The notes under the pieces are model-generated. The model was not told where the DNA came from. It was given only the letters and a program-made list of their open reading frames with translations, and made no database searches. A stretch of DNA of 47,970 nt from a virus: IMG/VR virus record IMGVR_UViG_3300032285_000820, positions 1 to 47,970 of that record; one strand, 5' to 3'. Numbering within the stretch: the stretch's first letter is position 1; every line of letters starts with the position of its first letter. This document shows positions 38,558 to 47,800 of the stretch, one piece after another. A program made the position numbers and the translations under genes.

Positions 38558-39404
38558 AATCTTGTTCCTGTATAAGTTTAATCGATTCTTCTATCTGTTG
38601 TTGCTGCATGTTGTAGCCTTGATTCAGTAGCTGCATACTCATAACAATCCCAAACCCAGGTACTATTTCTTTTCCCTTCGGTGCTTCTGGTGCTGTCACG
38701 GTAGCCGACGTCGTCGTAGTACTTACCGTAGTTTCTGTTGTTACTGGGGTAGTTGCAGTAGCAGTTAGGTTTTGTACCGTTACAGGTTCTGCAATTGGTA
38801 GTGGTGTAGATGTCACCGCATTCATTTGTTGACTTATCACCGAATTGGGATTGGTTGGGCTTATCGGGGAAATTGGCGAAGTAGGGTTGTTGATGTTCGT
38901 GGCTGTCATCGTGCAAGTATCTGACGTTGTCAACCATGATGTCCAAGTTGGCGACCCATATGGGTCCGAGCATATCGAAGACCGACTTTCTGAAATGATT
39001 CCATTGTATCCAGATTGACATGCTAATTGCCTTGTTTCAGTAGTTGAGACACACGTTGGAGGGTCTTGCGTGCAATTGTTAGAAGTTGTTGTCCAAGGTC
39101 CCCAGCTTTGTGAAGAACATGTATAAAACCTACTTTGATTAATAGCACCTGATTGGTGAATTGGACAAGCCAATGTTTGATACTCTGTTTGATTTGAGCA
39201 AACAGGTTGAGAATAGACGGCACATTCTGGTATGCCTGGGTAATACTGACACGCAATTTGCTGACAAGCAGCAAGAGTTGTGCCATGGTCCACGAATAAG
39301 CTGTTATAAACCGGGCCATAATTTGTCCAAGAACTTGCATAACAATATGCATACGCATTACTCCTTAGTAGGAGGCAAAGAAGGAATATTATAGTCTTCG
39401 CCAT
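38421..39404 (-). CDS. Secreted Cys-rich thrombospondin-like repeat protein, 327 aa
   Basis: ATG 39404 starts a clear signal peptide (MAKTIIFLLCLLLRSNAYA, cleavage after A-Y-A). The mature part holds two tandem Cys-rich repeats, about residues 60-110 and 110-160. Each has T-E-x-x-x-L-A-C, then S-R-x-x-x-C-S, then W-x-x-W/T and a final C-T, as in thrombospondin-like modules. A Pro/Thr/Ser-rich linker (160-250) and a helical Gln-rich C-terminus (M-Q-Q-Q-Q-I-E-E-S-I-K) follow. The last 137 nt overlap the next gene in another frame. An upstream in-frame ATG at 39461 would bury the signal peptide and is rejected. Possibly an exported adhesin, spanin partner or exclusion protein. Confidence 0.7.
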   Translation of the reverse strand: MAKTIIFLLCLLLRSNAYAYCYASSWTNYGPVYNSLFVDHGTTLAACQQIACQYYPGIPECAVYSQPVCSNQTEYQTLACPIHQSGAINQSRFYTCSSQSWGPWTTTSNNCTQDPPTCVSTTETRQLACQSGYNGIISESRSSICSDPYGSPTWTSWLTTSDTCTMTATNINNPTSPISPISPTNPNSVISQQMNAVTSTPLPIAEPVTVQNLTATATTPVTTETTVSTTTTSATVTAPEAPKGKEIVPGFGIVMSMQLLNQGYNMQQQQIEESIKLIQEQDYERQQNILLEFISANDTGDYLIRASANRWRSILRDNPLQRFDLDD

Positions 39405-39831
39405 AAAGTTTTTTAAACCTTTCAGGATACTTAGTAAACCAAGCTTTCTTAGCAGCTGCACCTACTGCACCGCCCATAGGACAAGGACTACCACTCATTT
39501 CCATTGCATCCCATACAGTTGGGTCTTGACATAATACTGATACTGCTGCTACTTTAAGACCTAAATCATTTAATGTTTTAGCTAATTTAATTTTTACACA
39601 GTTTTGGTCTAACATAACTGTACCACCTGATACCGATACTACACCGAAATTACCAGCTCCTGATACAGGTACTGCACAAACATCTTGTGAAAAAGCCGAC
39701 ATACTAGGTGCCATAGCAGAACCTACTGGCATACCTTTATTTTGGATTACTGTTGTATCAGCCATAGCATATGGCATATAAGCACAAGCAGTTAAAGTAA
39801 GTAATATTAATAATATAATAAGTTTTTTCAT
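39358..39831 (-). CDS. Lipoprotein, 157 aa
   Basis: The 157-residue protein starts MKKLIILLILLTLTACA, a lipoprotein signal with lipobox L-T-A-C (Cys16). The mature part has cysteines at D-V-C-A-V-P, N-C-V-K, V-L-C-Q-D and S-P-C-P, and a C-terminal W-F-T-K-Y-P-E-R-F-K-K-L-Y segment. The position (after fibre genes, before the Cys-rich and coiled-coil proteins, near the holin) suits an outer-membrane spanin or superinfection lipoprotein, but it is longer than usual for an o-spanin. It overlaps neighbours at both ends (ATGA at 39828-39831; 47 nt of the secreted-protein gene). Confidence 0.75.
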   Translation of the reverse strand: MKKLIILLILLTLTACAYMPYAMADTTVIQNKGMPVGSAMAPSMSAFSQDVCAVPVSGAGNFGVVSVSGGTVMLDQNCVKIKLAKTLNDLGLKVAAVSVLCQDPTVWDAMEMSGSPCPMGGAVGAAAKKAWFTKYPERFKKLYGEDYNIPSLPPTKE

Positions 39832-40724
39832 GCTGTATATGTTCCTGTACCAGAAGTAAATTTAATAATAGTATTATTACCGCTTGTAGTTATTGTAGGT
39901 GAACCTGTAGTTGTACCTGAATATAAAACAGTAGGAACTGATAATATAACTACACCTGAACCACCATTTCCACCTGTAAATCCTCCACCGCCACCACCAC
40001 CAGTATTTGCTGTACCATCTTGTCCAGTACCACCGCCATTACCTCCACCACCTAATCCACCAGGTCCGCCATTATATTGTCCGCCACCACCTGCATAGTA
40101 AGTAGATGTTCCTGTAATAGATGATTGGACACCTATACCGCCTGGACCATTGTCAACACCATTACCCCCAACACCCCCTGCTCCACCACCGCCACCACCT
40201 TTTGCATTACCGCCAGGTGCAGCAAGGCCTCCAGCATAACCTTGACCAGGTGTGCCAGCACCTCCAGAACCTGTGCCGTTGTTACCAGAACCACCACCGC
40301 CTGAACCACCAGATAGACCATCTACAGTACTACCAGAACCGGCACCACCTCCGCCTATAGCAGTGACTGTAGTGATACCTGAACCAGATAAAGATGAATT
40401 TGCACCACTACTACCTTTTACATGACCATCTCCACTACCAGCACCGCCCCCACCTACAGAAGCTGTATATGTTGTGCCTTTTACAAATGTATAAGTTCCA
40501 GTTAATAATCCACCAGCGCCCCCGCCACCGCCACCGTTACCTCCACCACCGCCACCACCAGCTACAACAAGATATTGTGCAGTATATTGTGGATAAACTA
40601 TTTTCCAAGTTCCGCCATCATTAACGTAAACAGCTTTAGCTGGAGTCCAAGTACCAGAATTATTGACATATGGTTGATTAACAGCAGTCCAAGTACCACC
40701 ATTATTTACATAATAATTAGGCAT
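39828..40724 (-). CDS. Glycine-rich adhesin-like tail protein, 298 aa
   Basis: The 298-residue protein starts with three short N-terminal repeats (Y-V-N-N-G-G-T-W-T; Y-V-N-N-S-G-T-W-T; Y-V-N-D-G-G-T-W-K) and then a poly-glycine domain (about 60-275) with many G-G-G-G-x runs. It ends in a beta segment (S-P-T-I-T-T-S-G-N-N-T-I-I-K-F-T). Glycine-rich layers of this kind occur in phage tail-tip adhesins (polyglycine-II sandwiches). ATG 40724 overlaps the previous stop (TAATG); an in-frame start 15 nt earlier lacks that coupling. Its Gly core is nearly identical in DNA to part of the 42880-44658 gene. Confidence 0.7.
   Translation of the reverse strand: MPNYYVNNGGTWTAVNQPYVNNSGTWTPAKAVYVNDGGTWKIVYPQYTAQYLVVAGGGGGGGNGGGGGGAGGLLTGTYTFVKGTTYTASVGGGGAGSGDGHVKGSSGANSSLSGSGITTVTAIGGGGAGSGSTVDGLSGGSGGGGSGNNGTGSGGAGTPGQGYAGGLAAPGGNAKGGGGGGAGGVGGNGVDNGPGGIGVQSSITGTSTYYAGGGGQYNGGPGGLGGGGNGGGTGQDGTANTGGGGGGGFTGGNGGSGVVILSVPTVLYSGTTTGSPTITTSGNNTIIKFTSGTGTYTA
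40501..40559. repeat. 59-bp near-identical repeat, copy A (Gly-rich domain)
   Basis: Matches 43541-43599 at 58 of 59 positions, encoding the start of the poly-glycine block in two separate fibre proteins (both minus strand, same orientation). Confidence 0.9.
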
Positions 40725-41515
40725 TATATTTGATACCAAACATCCCCACTAGAACCACCAGTAGGAGTTGAAGCTGAAATTGTTTTAGTACCTGTAGCAT
40801 TAGACCCTACTGTATAAGTATTAACTGTAGTGCCCGTAATTGTGCCCCCTGTAATAGCTACTGCATTTGCATTTTGTGTAGACATAGTACCAAGTGTGCC
40901 TGTTGCTGTTGCAACAAATGCTGTTGTCGCAATTTGGGTTGTATTAGTACCAGCAGCTGCTGTAGGCGCTGTTGGTATACCTGTTAATGTCGTTGTTCCT
41001 GTGACACTTAAATTACCACTTAATGTCGTATTACCTGTCACGCTTAATGTACCACCAATAGTTTCATTTCCTACTATCGTGGCGTTTCCGGCAATACTAA
41101 AATTACCTGGTGCACCTGATATACCTGCATAAAAATTAGTACCGTCACAGAATACTAAAGTCGACGAACTCGCAGGAATTGTAGCTAACGTACCAGAACT
41201 TCCACCAATTGTAATTGCATACCCACCTGAAGTATTGTTATATACTACATATACCTTTGGTAATAATGGGGCTACAATCTGGCGTACTGCCGAATTTGTT
41301 CCACCTACAAAAAGCACCATATTACGAGCTTCATCAGATATACCGTTTAATACAGTCAATGTATAGTTGGCGTTAATCATAGTAATAGATTGCACACCTG
41401 CTACGGCTTGTTCAATTAAGTTCCAATTAGTATTAGTTGTATTACCCCAAATACCTGATTGTTCACCAGAAGCTATAAGTTGTATTTGAAGACTTGTTGA
41501 GTAGGTAGATGCCAT
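40724..41515 (-). CDS. Tail-fibre protein with Thr/Gly repeats, 263 aa
   Basis: The 263-residue protein begins with an N-terminal part (S-G-E-Q-S-G-I-W-G-N-T-T-N-T-N-W-N-L-I-E-Q-A) I know from phage tail-fibre attachment domains. It is followed by beta-solenoid-like segments (I-G-G-T-L-S-V-T-G-N-T-T-L-S-G-N-L-S-V-T) and a Thr-rich end (T-P-T-G-G-S-S-G-D-V-W-Y-Q). Such repeats form trimeric fibre shafts. Start behind AAAGGATAAATT. It is one of a chain of fibre genes and probably part of the same tail spike complex. Confidence 0.68.
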   Translation of the reverse strand: MASTYSTSLQIQLIASGEQSGIWGNTTNTNWNLIEQAVAGVQSITMINANYTLTVLNGISDEARNMVLFVGGTNSAVRQIVAPLLPKVYVVYNNTSGGYAITIGGSSGTLATIPASSSTLVFCDGTNFYAGISGAPGNFSIAGNATIVGNETIGGTLSVTGNTTLSGNLSVTGTTTLTGIPTAPTAAAGTNTTQIATTAFVATATGTLGTMSTQNANAVAITGGTITGTTVNTYTVGSNATGTKTISASTPTGGSSGDVWYQI

Positions 41516-41525
41516 AATTTATCCT

Positions 41526-42494
41526 TTATTGAGAATCATCTATTGATGCCCAAGTAGTTGTTTGTGTATTGTCAATATTATTCCAGCTTGTGGTCTGATT
41601 GTCATCAACTTTCGTCCATGATGTTGTTTGGCTATTGTTAATAGTACTCCATGTTGCCGTTTGATTATTATTAATATTTGCCCAAGTAATGCTTTGTGAA
41701 TCATCTATTCTAAACCATCCTCGTGGGAATTGGTCATCCAATATGGTGAATGTTTCTATAATACTTTGTAAAAATGCAAATTGAGTTGTATTAGTATCTG
41801 CAAGATTACTATTTTCAGTTAAGGAAGATACAAAATTTGCAATAATAGTTTCTGCATCTGCGGAACTAAAGCTTTCATTAATTGAAAAAACAAATATAGA
41901 AATAATAGTTTCTATATCTGCCATAGTCATATCTTCAGTTCTACTTACTGCAAAATTAGCTAATGCCGTAGCTGCATCCGCCATGGTTATATTTTCAGTA
42001 ATAGATGATTGGAACTGTGCTGTAATACTTGGTGTATCTGCTAAATCACTATTTTCTGTAACTGAACTTGCAAATTGTGCTGCTATGCTTCTTACATCGT
42101 CCATTGTAAATGGTTCTACACGGTCTTCTAATACAGCAAAATATTGAACTGATGAATCATCTATATTAGTATCCTCAGTAACGCTTTGAGCAAATTGAGC
42201 CGTTATTGTTGAAGAGTCACTTAATAAAATGGTGCTTTCAGTTAAACTTGATGCAAATTGAGCGGTAATTGCTCGTGTATCATCTAGCGCAACAAACTCA
42301 TTTAATAATGCATAGAACTCACCTTGATGTGCATTAATATCGCTCATGTTTACATTTTCAGTAACACTTTGTGAAAACGCCCATGCTTGACTGTTTGTGT
42401 CAGCCATATCTATATTTTCAGACAAAGCTAATGCATAGGAGGTACCTGCTAAAGAAGCAAAAGATGTTTGAGCAAATGAGCTAGTACCAAACAT
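41526..42494 (-). CDS. Repetitive fibre protein with about ten 23-residue repeats, 322 aa
   Basis: The 322-residue protein consists of repeats near 23 residues, with consensus T-A-Q-F-A-S-S-[LV]-T-E-[NS]-x-x-[LM]-x-D. About ten copies run from residues 20-250, interrupted by a short variable stretch. It ends in about five 11-residue units with a W-x2-I/V-[DN]-[DN]-x-Q-T pattern. This is typical of fibre shafts; I find no enzymatic motif. Start 42494 behind AAGGAATAGTAA. It is likely a structural shaft or tip protein. Confidence 0.65.
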   Translation of the reverse strand: MFGTSSFAQTSFASLAGTSYALALSENIDMADTNSQAWAFSQSVTENVNMSDINAHQGEFYALLNEFVALDDTRAITAQFASSLTESTILLSDSSTITAQFAQSVTEDTNIDDSSVQYFAVLEDRVEPFTMDDVRSIAAQFASSVTENSDLADTPSITAQFQSSITENITMADAATALANFAVSRTEDMTMADIETIISIFVFSINESFSSADAETIIANFVSSLTENSNLADTNTTQFAFLQSIIETFTILDDQFPRGWFRIDDSQSITWANINNNQTATWSTINNSQTTSWTKVDDNQTTSWNNIDNTQTTTWASIDDSQ

Positions 42495-42504
42495 TTACTA
42501 TTCC

Positions 42505-42870
42505 TTAACTTAGCTCAACCCAATTTAATATGGATTCATTCCATATATAATCTTTATCATCTGTAGGTCTAGGTATAGGAGCTTCCCATGTCCATGTTGT
42601 AGTATTTAATGTCCACGATGGATAATATTGAGGTTCATGAAATACATCGTTGATAGCATCGTATATATGACCAATCCCTGCATAATTACCTCTTAAGGCA
42701 ACGCCACCATCAGGTTTTCCATCTTGACCATAATGTACTCCTCCATGTGTATTATAAGATGTTTGAATCCAATGACCTGGAGATGAATCTACGAACGTAT
42801 CAAAAAATTCTTGTTCAGCTACAATAACTGTAACGACCTTACCATCTACTACTTTTGCAAAATGACTCAT
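42505..42870 (-). CDS. Conserved small virion protein (MSHFAKV family), 121 aa
   Basis: The 121-residue protein starts MSHFAKVVDGKVVTVIVAEQ and contains H-W-I-Q-T-S-Y-N-T-H-G-G-V-H-Y, N-Y-A-G-I-G-H-I-Y-D and Q-Y-Y-P-S-W. I know this pattern from cyanophages and other marine phages, where it is a small structural protein placed with tail-fibre genes; molecular role is not established. Start behind AAGGAAAAACA. The sequence has a beta-rich, Trp-heavy C-terminus. Confidence 0.75.
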   Translation of the reverse strand: MSHFAKVVDGKVVTVIVAEQEFFDTFVDSSPGHWIQTSYNTHGGVHYGQDGKPDGGVALRGNYAGIGHIYDAINDVFHEPQYYPSWTLNTTTWTWEAPIPRPTDDKDYIWNESILNWVELS

Positions 42871-42879
42871 TGTTTTTCC

Positions 42880-44658
42880 TTATGCTGTATAAGTTCCTGA
42901 ACCTGTAAATTTAATAATTGTATTACCGCCTGATGTAGTTACAGTAGGAGAACCTGTTACTGTACCTGTATAAGCAGACGATGATATTGAAATTATAACG
43001 ACGCCTGAACCACCAGACCCAGCACTAGATAATGTTCCACCTGCTCCACCACCTGTGTTTGCTGTACCAGATGTAGAAGCATTACCACCACCACCTGCTC
43101 CTCCTGTGCCACCGTTATATTGTCCGCCTCCACCAGCGTAAGTAACAGATGAACCTGTAATTGATGATGCACTTCCAGCGCCACCAGGACCGTTAGAACT
43201 TCCAGAGGTTCCAGCTGCACCAGCTCCACCACCTCCACCACCTTTTGCATTACCGCCTGGGGCAGCTACACCACCCGCATTACCTTGCCCTGCAGTTCCT
43301 GCTCCTCCAGTACCCGTTCCGTTATTACCAGAGCCTCCACCACCTGAGCCGCCAGAGTTACCGTTCACAGCACTACCAGAGCCACCACCACCACCGCCGA
43401 CTGTACTGACAGAAACACCAGTACCTGTTAAAGATGAAGTACTACCATTAGCACCTTGTGGGGTTCCGCCAGTTTGAGTAGCTCCACCACCACCGACTGT
43501 AGCTGTATAAACTGCACCTGAAGTTAATGTTGCTGTAGAGGTTAATAACCCACCAGCGCCCCCGCCACCGCCACCGTTACCTCCACCACCGCCACCACCC
43601 GCAACTACTAGATAAGTTATAGCTAGTGAAGTGGTAGTAATAGAGTTAGAGGATGAGCTATTAGCTGAGTTTCCTACAGAGTTAGTTGCATAGACTACGA
43701 ATGTATATGTTGTACCTCCAGTTAACCCTGTTACAGAAAGTGGAGATGCACTTCCTGTTTTTGTAATTCCACCTGGACTAGATACAGCAGTATAACTTGT
43801 AAGCGCTGGATTACCTGTATATGCAGGTGGAGTAAATGTTACGGTTGCTGTAGTGACACCCGTTGCTGTTGCAGTGCCGATTGTAGGTGCGTCTGGTACT
43901 TTATAAGTTGTAATTGAATTAGATGCCGAACTAGAGGCTGAATTACCTACTGCATTAGTTGCATAAACTGTAAATGTATACGCTGTTCCCGGAGTTAGCC
44001 CAGTTACTGTAATTGTTCCTGATGTTGCTTGAGATAAAGTTCCAGTAATACCACCTGGACTTGAAACTGCGGTATATGATGTAATCGCGGTACCACCATT
44101 ATTAGCTGGTTGAGTATACGATACTGTTGCAGTTGTAGTACCCGTAGTTGTTGCTGTACCAATTGTAGGCGCATCGGGGACAGCCCATGTAGTAATAGAA
44201 TTAGACGCAGAGCTCGATGCAGAATTACCCGCAGCGTTAGTTGCATACACTGTAAATGTATATGATGTTCCTGTAGTTAAACCAGAAACAGTGATTGTTC
44301 CAGAACCTGATTGTGAAACTGTACCTGTTTGACCGCCTGGTGAGGCCACTGCTGTATAAGATGTAATAGCTGTTGTTGAACTTCCTGCACCAGTATCAGT
44401 TGGAGCTGTGTAAGTCACCGTAGCTGTAGTTGAACCTGTAGCAGTTGCAGTACCGATTGTAGGAGCCCCAGGAATCGTAAAATAACTTAGTACTTCCCAT
44501 TTACTTGTGGAAGTAGAATAAACCTCTACAGCATTTATAGTCGTATTAAACCCATGTTGGCCGTTAATAGGAGACACAGGTCGGCCAGCAGTTGTCCAGT
44601 TAGGTAAAATTAGTCCTGTATTTGTTCCTAAAGCTGATATGTTAACTGCGTTTGTCAT
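42880..44658 (-). CDS. Tail-fibre protein with three FN3 domains and a glycine-rich tip, 592 aa
   Basis: The 592-residue protein has an N-terminal attachment part (about 1-60, including N-A-V-E-V-Y-S-T-S-T-S-K-W-E-V-L). Three fibronectin-III domains follow (about 60-155, 160-250 and 255-345), each with P-x-A-P-T-I-G-T-A-T near its start and T-x-Y-T-F-x-V-Y-A-T-N near its end. The glycine-rich block (about 350-592) is very similar to that of the 39828-40724 gene. FN3 repeats in phage tails bind carbohydrate surfaces and space out other domains. It starts in an ATGA overlap with the previous small gene. Confidence 0.78.
   Translation of the reverse strand: MTNAVNISALGTNTGLILPNWTTAGRPVSPINGQHGFNTTINAVEVYSTSTSKWEVLSYFTIPGAPTIGTATATGSTTATVTYTAPTDTGAGSSTTAITSYTAVASPGGQTGTVSQSGSGTITVSGLTTGTSYTFTVYATNAAGNSASSSASNSITTWAVPDAPTIGTATTTGTTTATVSYTQPANNGGTAITSYTAVSSPGGITGTLSQATSGTITVTGLTPGTAYTFTVYATNAVGNSASSSASNSITTYKVPDAPTIGTATATGVTTATVTFTPPAYTGNPALTSYTAVSSPGGITKTGSASPLSVTGLTGGTTYTFVVYATNSVGNSANSSSSNSITTTSLAITYLVVAGGGGGGGNGGGGGGAGGLLTSTATLTSGAVYTATVGGGGATQTGGTPQGANGSTSSLTGTGVSVSTVGGGGGGSGSAVNGNSGGSGGGGSGNNGTGTGGAGTAGQGNAGGVAAPGGNAKGGGGGGAGAAGTSGSSNGPGGAGSASSITGSSVTYAGGGGQYNGGTGGAGGGGNASTSGTANTGGGAGGTLSSAGSGGSGVVIISISSSAYTGTVTGSPTVTTSGGNTIIKFTGSGTYTA
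43541..43599. repeat. 59-bp near-identical repeat, copy B (Gly-rich domain)
   Basis: Matches 40501-40559 at 58 of 59 positions, in the same orientation, about 3 kb apart. A target for recombination between the two fibre genes. Confidence 0.9.
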
Positions 44659-44816
44659 TCTGTTGTCTCCGCTGGTTCTGGTGTGTTGCCTTTTTCAAGC
44701 CATGCTTTAAATTCTGGGTAATCTTCTGTGCAAGTTAAACGACATAATCCATCATCATCTATACGAGCATAGATAGTTTTGCCATCTTCATTTGTTGTAA
44801 GTGTTTTAAAAATCAT
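44655..44816 (-). CDS. Small protein between fibre genes, 53 aa
   Basis: ATG at 44816 overlaps the previous TGA, and TGA at 44655-44657 overlaps the next ATG, so it fills the gap between two fibre genes exactly. The 53-residue product (start MIFKTLTTNEDGKTIYARID) has two cysteines (L-C-R-L-T-C-T) and an acidic Pro-rich end. Similar small proteins with Y-P-E-F-x-A-W-L occur next to tail fibres in other phages and may be fibre-assembly or chaperone factors; this is inference. Confidence 0.65.
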   Translation of the reverse strand: MIFKTLTTNEDGKTIYARIDDDGLCRLTCTEDYPEFKAWLEKGNTPEPAETTE

Positions 44817-47800
44817 AATTCAGCTCCCCAAGCTAAATAAGCTGATGTATTAGCTGCTCGCAATGTACTGCCTTGCCCAGCTGTTAATCCAGAAGATACT
44901 TGAAATGTAGTTTCAGCAGAATATTCTGTTGCAGTTAAAAATACAGGTACTACACTACATGCTGTAGATGCATTAGAAGCATTAACTGAATAATGTGCTG
45001 CTGTTCCAGATTGCTCTAATGCAGTAGGTTGCGTTCTCATAGTTGTTGGAAAAAAAGATAATCCATAAGCTAAAGTAGTGCTTGCATTATTTGAGCTACC
45101 AAATTTATTACCTACACTTGATGCTTGCATTTTATAATAATACCTCTGACAATTAGCCAATTCCTGATTATAAAGTCTGCGTTCAAACGGTGTTGCTGAT
45201 GTGCCTATTTCTAGTTGGACACCTGTTACATACCATGTTGCTCCGTTAGTGCCTACAACTGATGTTGCTCCTGTAGCTGAAAAATATGTATTTGCTGACC
45301 ATGACCCAGCAGTTCCATTATAAGTAGAGCCGACACCTAAACCAAAACAAACGCAAATATTTCCACCGTTTGTAGTTACAAATGTTCCTGAAGTTGGACC
45401 AGCAACTGTAATACTAATTTGTGTCCAAGTATTAGCTACAGGTATTGAATATGTAAATGGATAAGAATAAGCACCATTATAAGCCCTTACAGCACCACCA
45501 AAAGTTCCCGTTAATGAACTATATGCCAAAAAAGACAAAGTAACAGTCTTAGCATTAGCTGTTCCCCAGTTTAAGTCAGAAGAATTATAACCTTCAATAC
45601 ATTGTTGAAGTATAAAATAATCACCAGCTCCAACTGTATATGCAGATGATGAAGTAATACCAAGATAATTGGTAAAACCTGTTGGAGGAGTTACAGACCC
45701 TTGATTTTGTTGAGTAGTAAATTTAGATGCTTGTGAAGCATAGTACTGCCATCTATCTAATGTATATGTTAATGAAGCTGTGTTTGTCACACTAGCACCA
45801 GCATTACGTTGGTCTATCCTCATATCACCATTTATAATACGGTTCTTTAGCACATAAGGTGACGCTGCAGCTGTTTGGATACTTGAGTCTGAGAAAGTTA
45901 AACCTGTAGAAGATGTAGTAATACTTGCGTTGGCTAATGTTGCACCAGAACTTAATACATTATTACCTGTACCCGTAGAAGTTGTAACACCTGTACCACC
46001 ATTGGCAACTGGAAGCGTTCCTGTAACCCCAGTGGTAAGTGGTAAACCTGTTGCATTAGTTAATGTTACAGATGTAGGTGTACCTAAAACTGGAGTAACT
46101 AAAGTAGGTGAAGTTGATAATACAACGTTGCCTGAACCTGTCGATGTAGTAACGCCTGTACCGCCGTTGGCAACCGCTAAAGTTCCAGCTAATGAAATAG
46201 CTCCTGCTGTAGCAGTATTAGGTGTTAAGCCTGTAGAACCTCCACTAAATGTTGTAACACCACCAGCTACACTTAAAGTTGCATAAGCAACTGTTTCAAT
46301 AATATCACCAGCGTTAGCACCAGTATTAAGAATAATAGAAGTGCCATTAGTAGCTGTGTAATCTGATATAGCAAGTTTTACACCGTTTCTAAATACATCA
46401 ATATAGCCTACTGAATAAGATACTGTAAATGTTGTTTGTCCTGCTGTAGCGGTAAAGTCTGTTGTAGTTCTTGATGTAGTTGCTGCGTTAGCTGCCCATG
46501 AAGGAACTCCGGATGCCATAGTAAGTACATAACCATTAGTCCCAGCAGCTAGTTTACTTAATGTATTTGTAGCTGATGCATAGATAATGTCGCCAGTAGT
46601 ATAGGTAGCAAATCCTGTACCGCCATTCACTGCATTTAAAGTACCTGCTAGAGTAACTGTACCTGATGTCGGTGTATTAGGTGTAAACCCTGTAGTACCT
46701 GCAGAGAACGTTGTTTGTGTAACAGAACCCCAAGAAGTATTAGTACCATCAGTTGTTAAATATTTACCACTATTACTTGTTTGACTTGGTGCTAATGCAT
46801 TAAATGCTGTATTAGCTGTGGTTTGCCCTGTACCACCTTGAGAAATAGGTACTGTTCCAGTAATACTAGAAAATGGTATTGTAGTTGATGCAGTAAATGC
46901 ACCTGTACCGTTACCATATACGTATCCAGTTAATGTTGTAGCTCCTGTACCACCAGCTGCTACGGGTAGCGTACCTGCTGCTAAAGCTGAACTTGATGTT
47001 GAATATAATGCGTAGTTAGCTGAACCAAAAGATGTTAATCCTGTACCGCCATATGCAGTACCGATTGTGCTACCATTCCATGTAGCATTTGTAATTGTAG
47101 CGTTACCAAAATTAGCTGTAGTTGTACTAAAGTCATAACTAGATGGTATATAACTATAAGCTACCCATGTACCTGCGGAAGTAGAATTATCAGTTAATAC
47201 TAAAACAGCTGAACCACCAGTAACAACAGTATCAATAGTAGCAGATGCATTATCTTTAACTGTCACCGAACCAGTACTACTACTTGTTACAGTAAATGCA
47301 AATCCTTTAAATAATGTTGTAGCATCAGGTAATTTGATACTTTGTGTTGTTGTACCTACAACATTTTGCCATGCTGCTGAAGCATTTGTTAATGTTGTAG
47401 TACCCGCCGCTGCAGTAATTGTATTAAATCCTAGATAAACGTTATTAGCATATAACGTACCGATGCCTGGGTCAGCATATCCACCTAATGAAACACCTCC
47501 AGAATTATATATAGTTATAGCATCAGTAGTATTACTATTTGTTACAAAGTGAACATTATATGGACCATAAGTACCAACAGTTAAATCTGTAGAAGCCGAA
47601 GCTAGATAAGAAGCCCCTGCAATATTAAATGAGCCAGAACCTGCAAACGTAGATGAGTTAATACCTAATTCGGCATAACCTGAAGTTGATGTTGATGCAT
47701 CATTTGATACATTTAAATTAGATGAAGCATTTGTAGCGGTACTTTTATTTTGAACAATAACTTGATTATAGCCTGCAACCGTAGATGCGAAAGAGCCAAT

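Noticed and set aside
38578-39358. Two further open frames overlapping the secreted Cys-rich gene
   Set aside because: Although AAGGAG lies 8 nt before an ATG at 39352, these frames lack any domain-like sequence. The third frame has a clear signal peptide and tandem Cys repeats, so the others are shadows.
40121-40624. Plus-strand His/Leu-rich frames opposite the glycine-rich gene
   Set aside because: Antisense of GGN codons gives open His/Pro/Leu frames automatically; no ribosome-binding site and no sensible composition.
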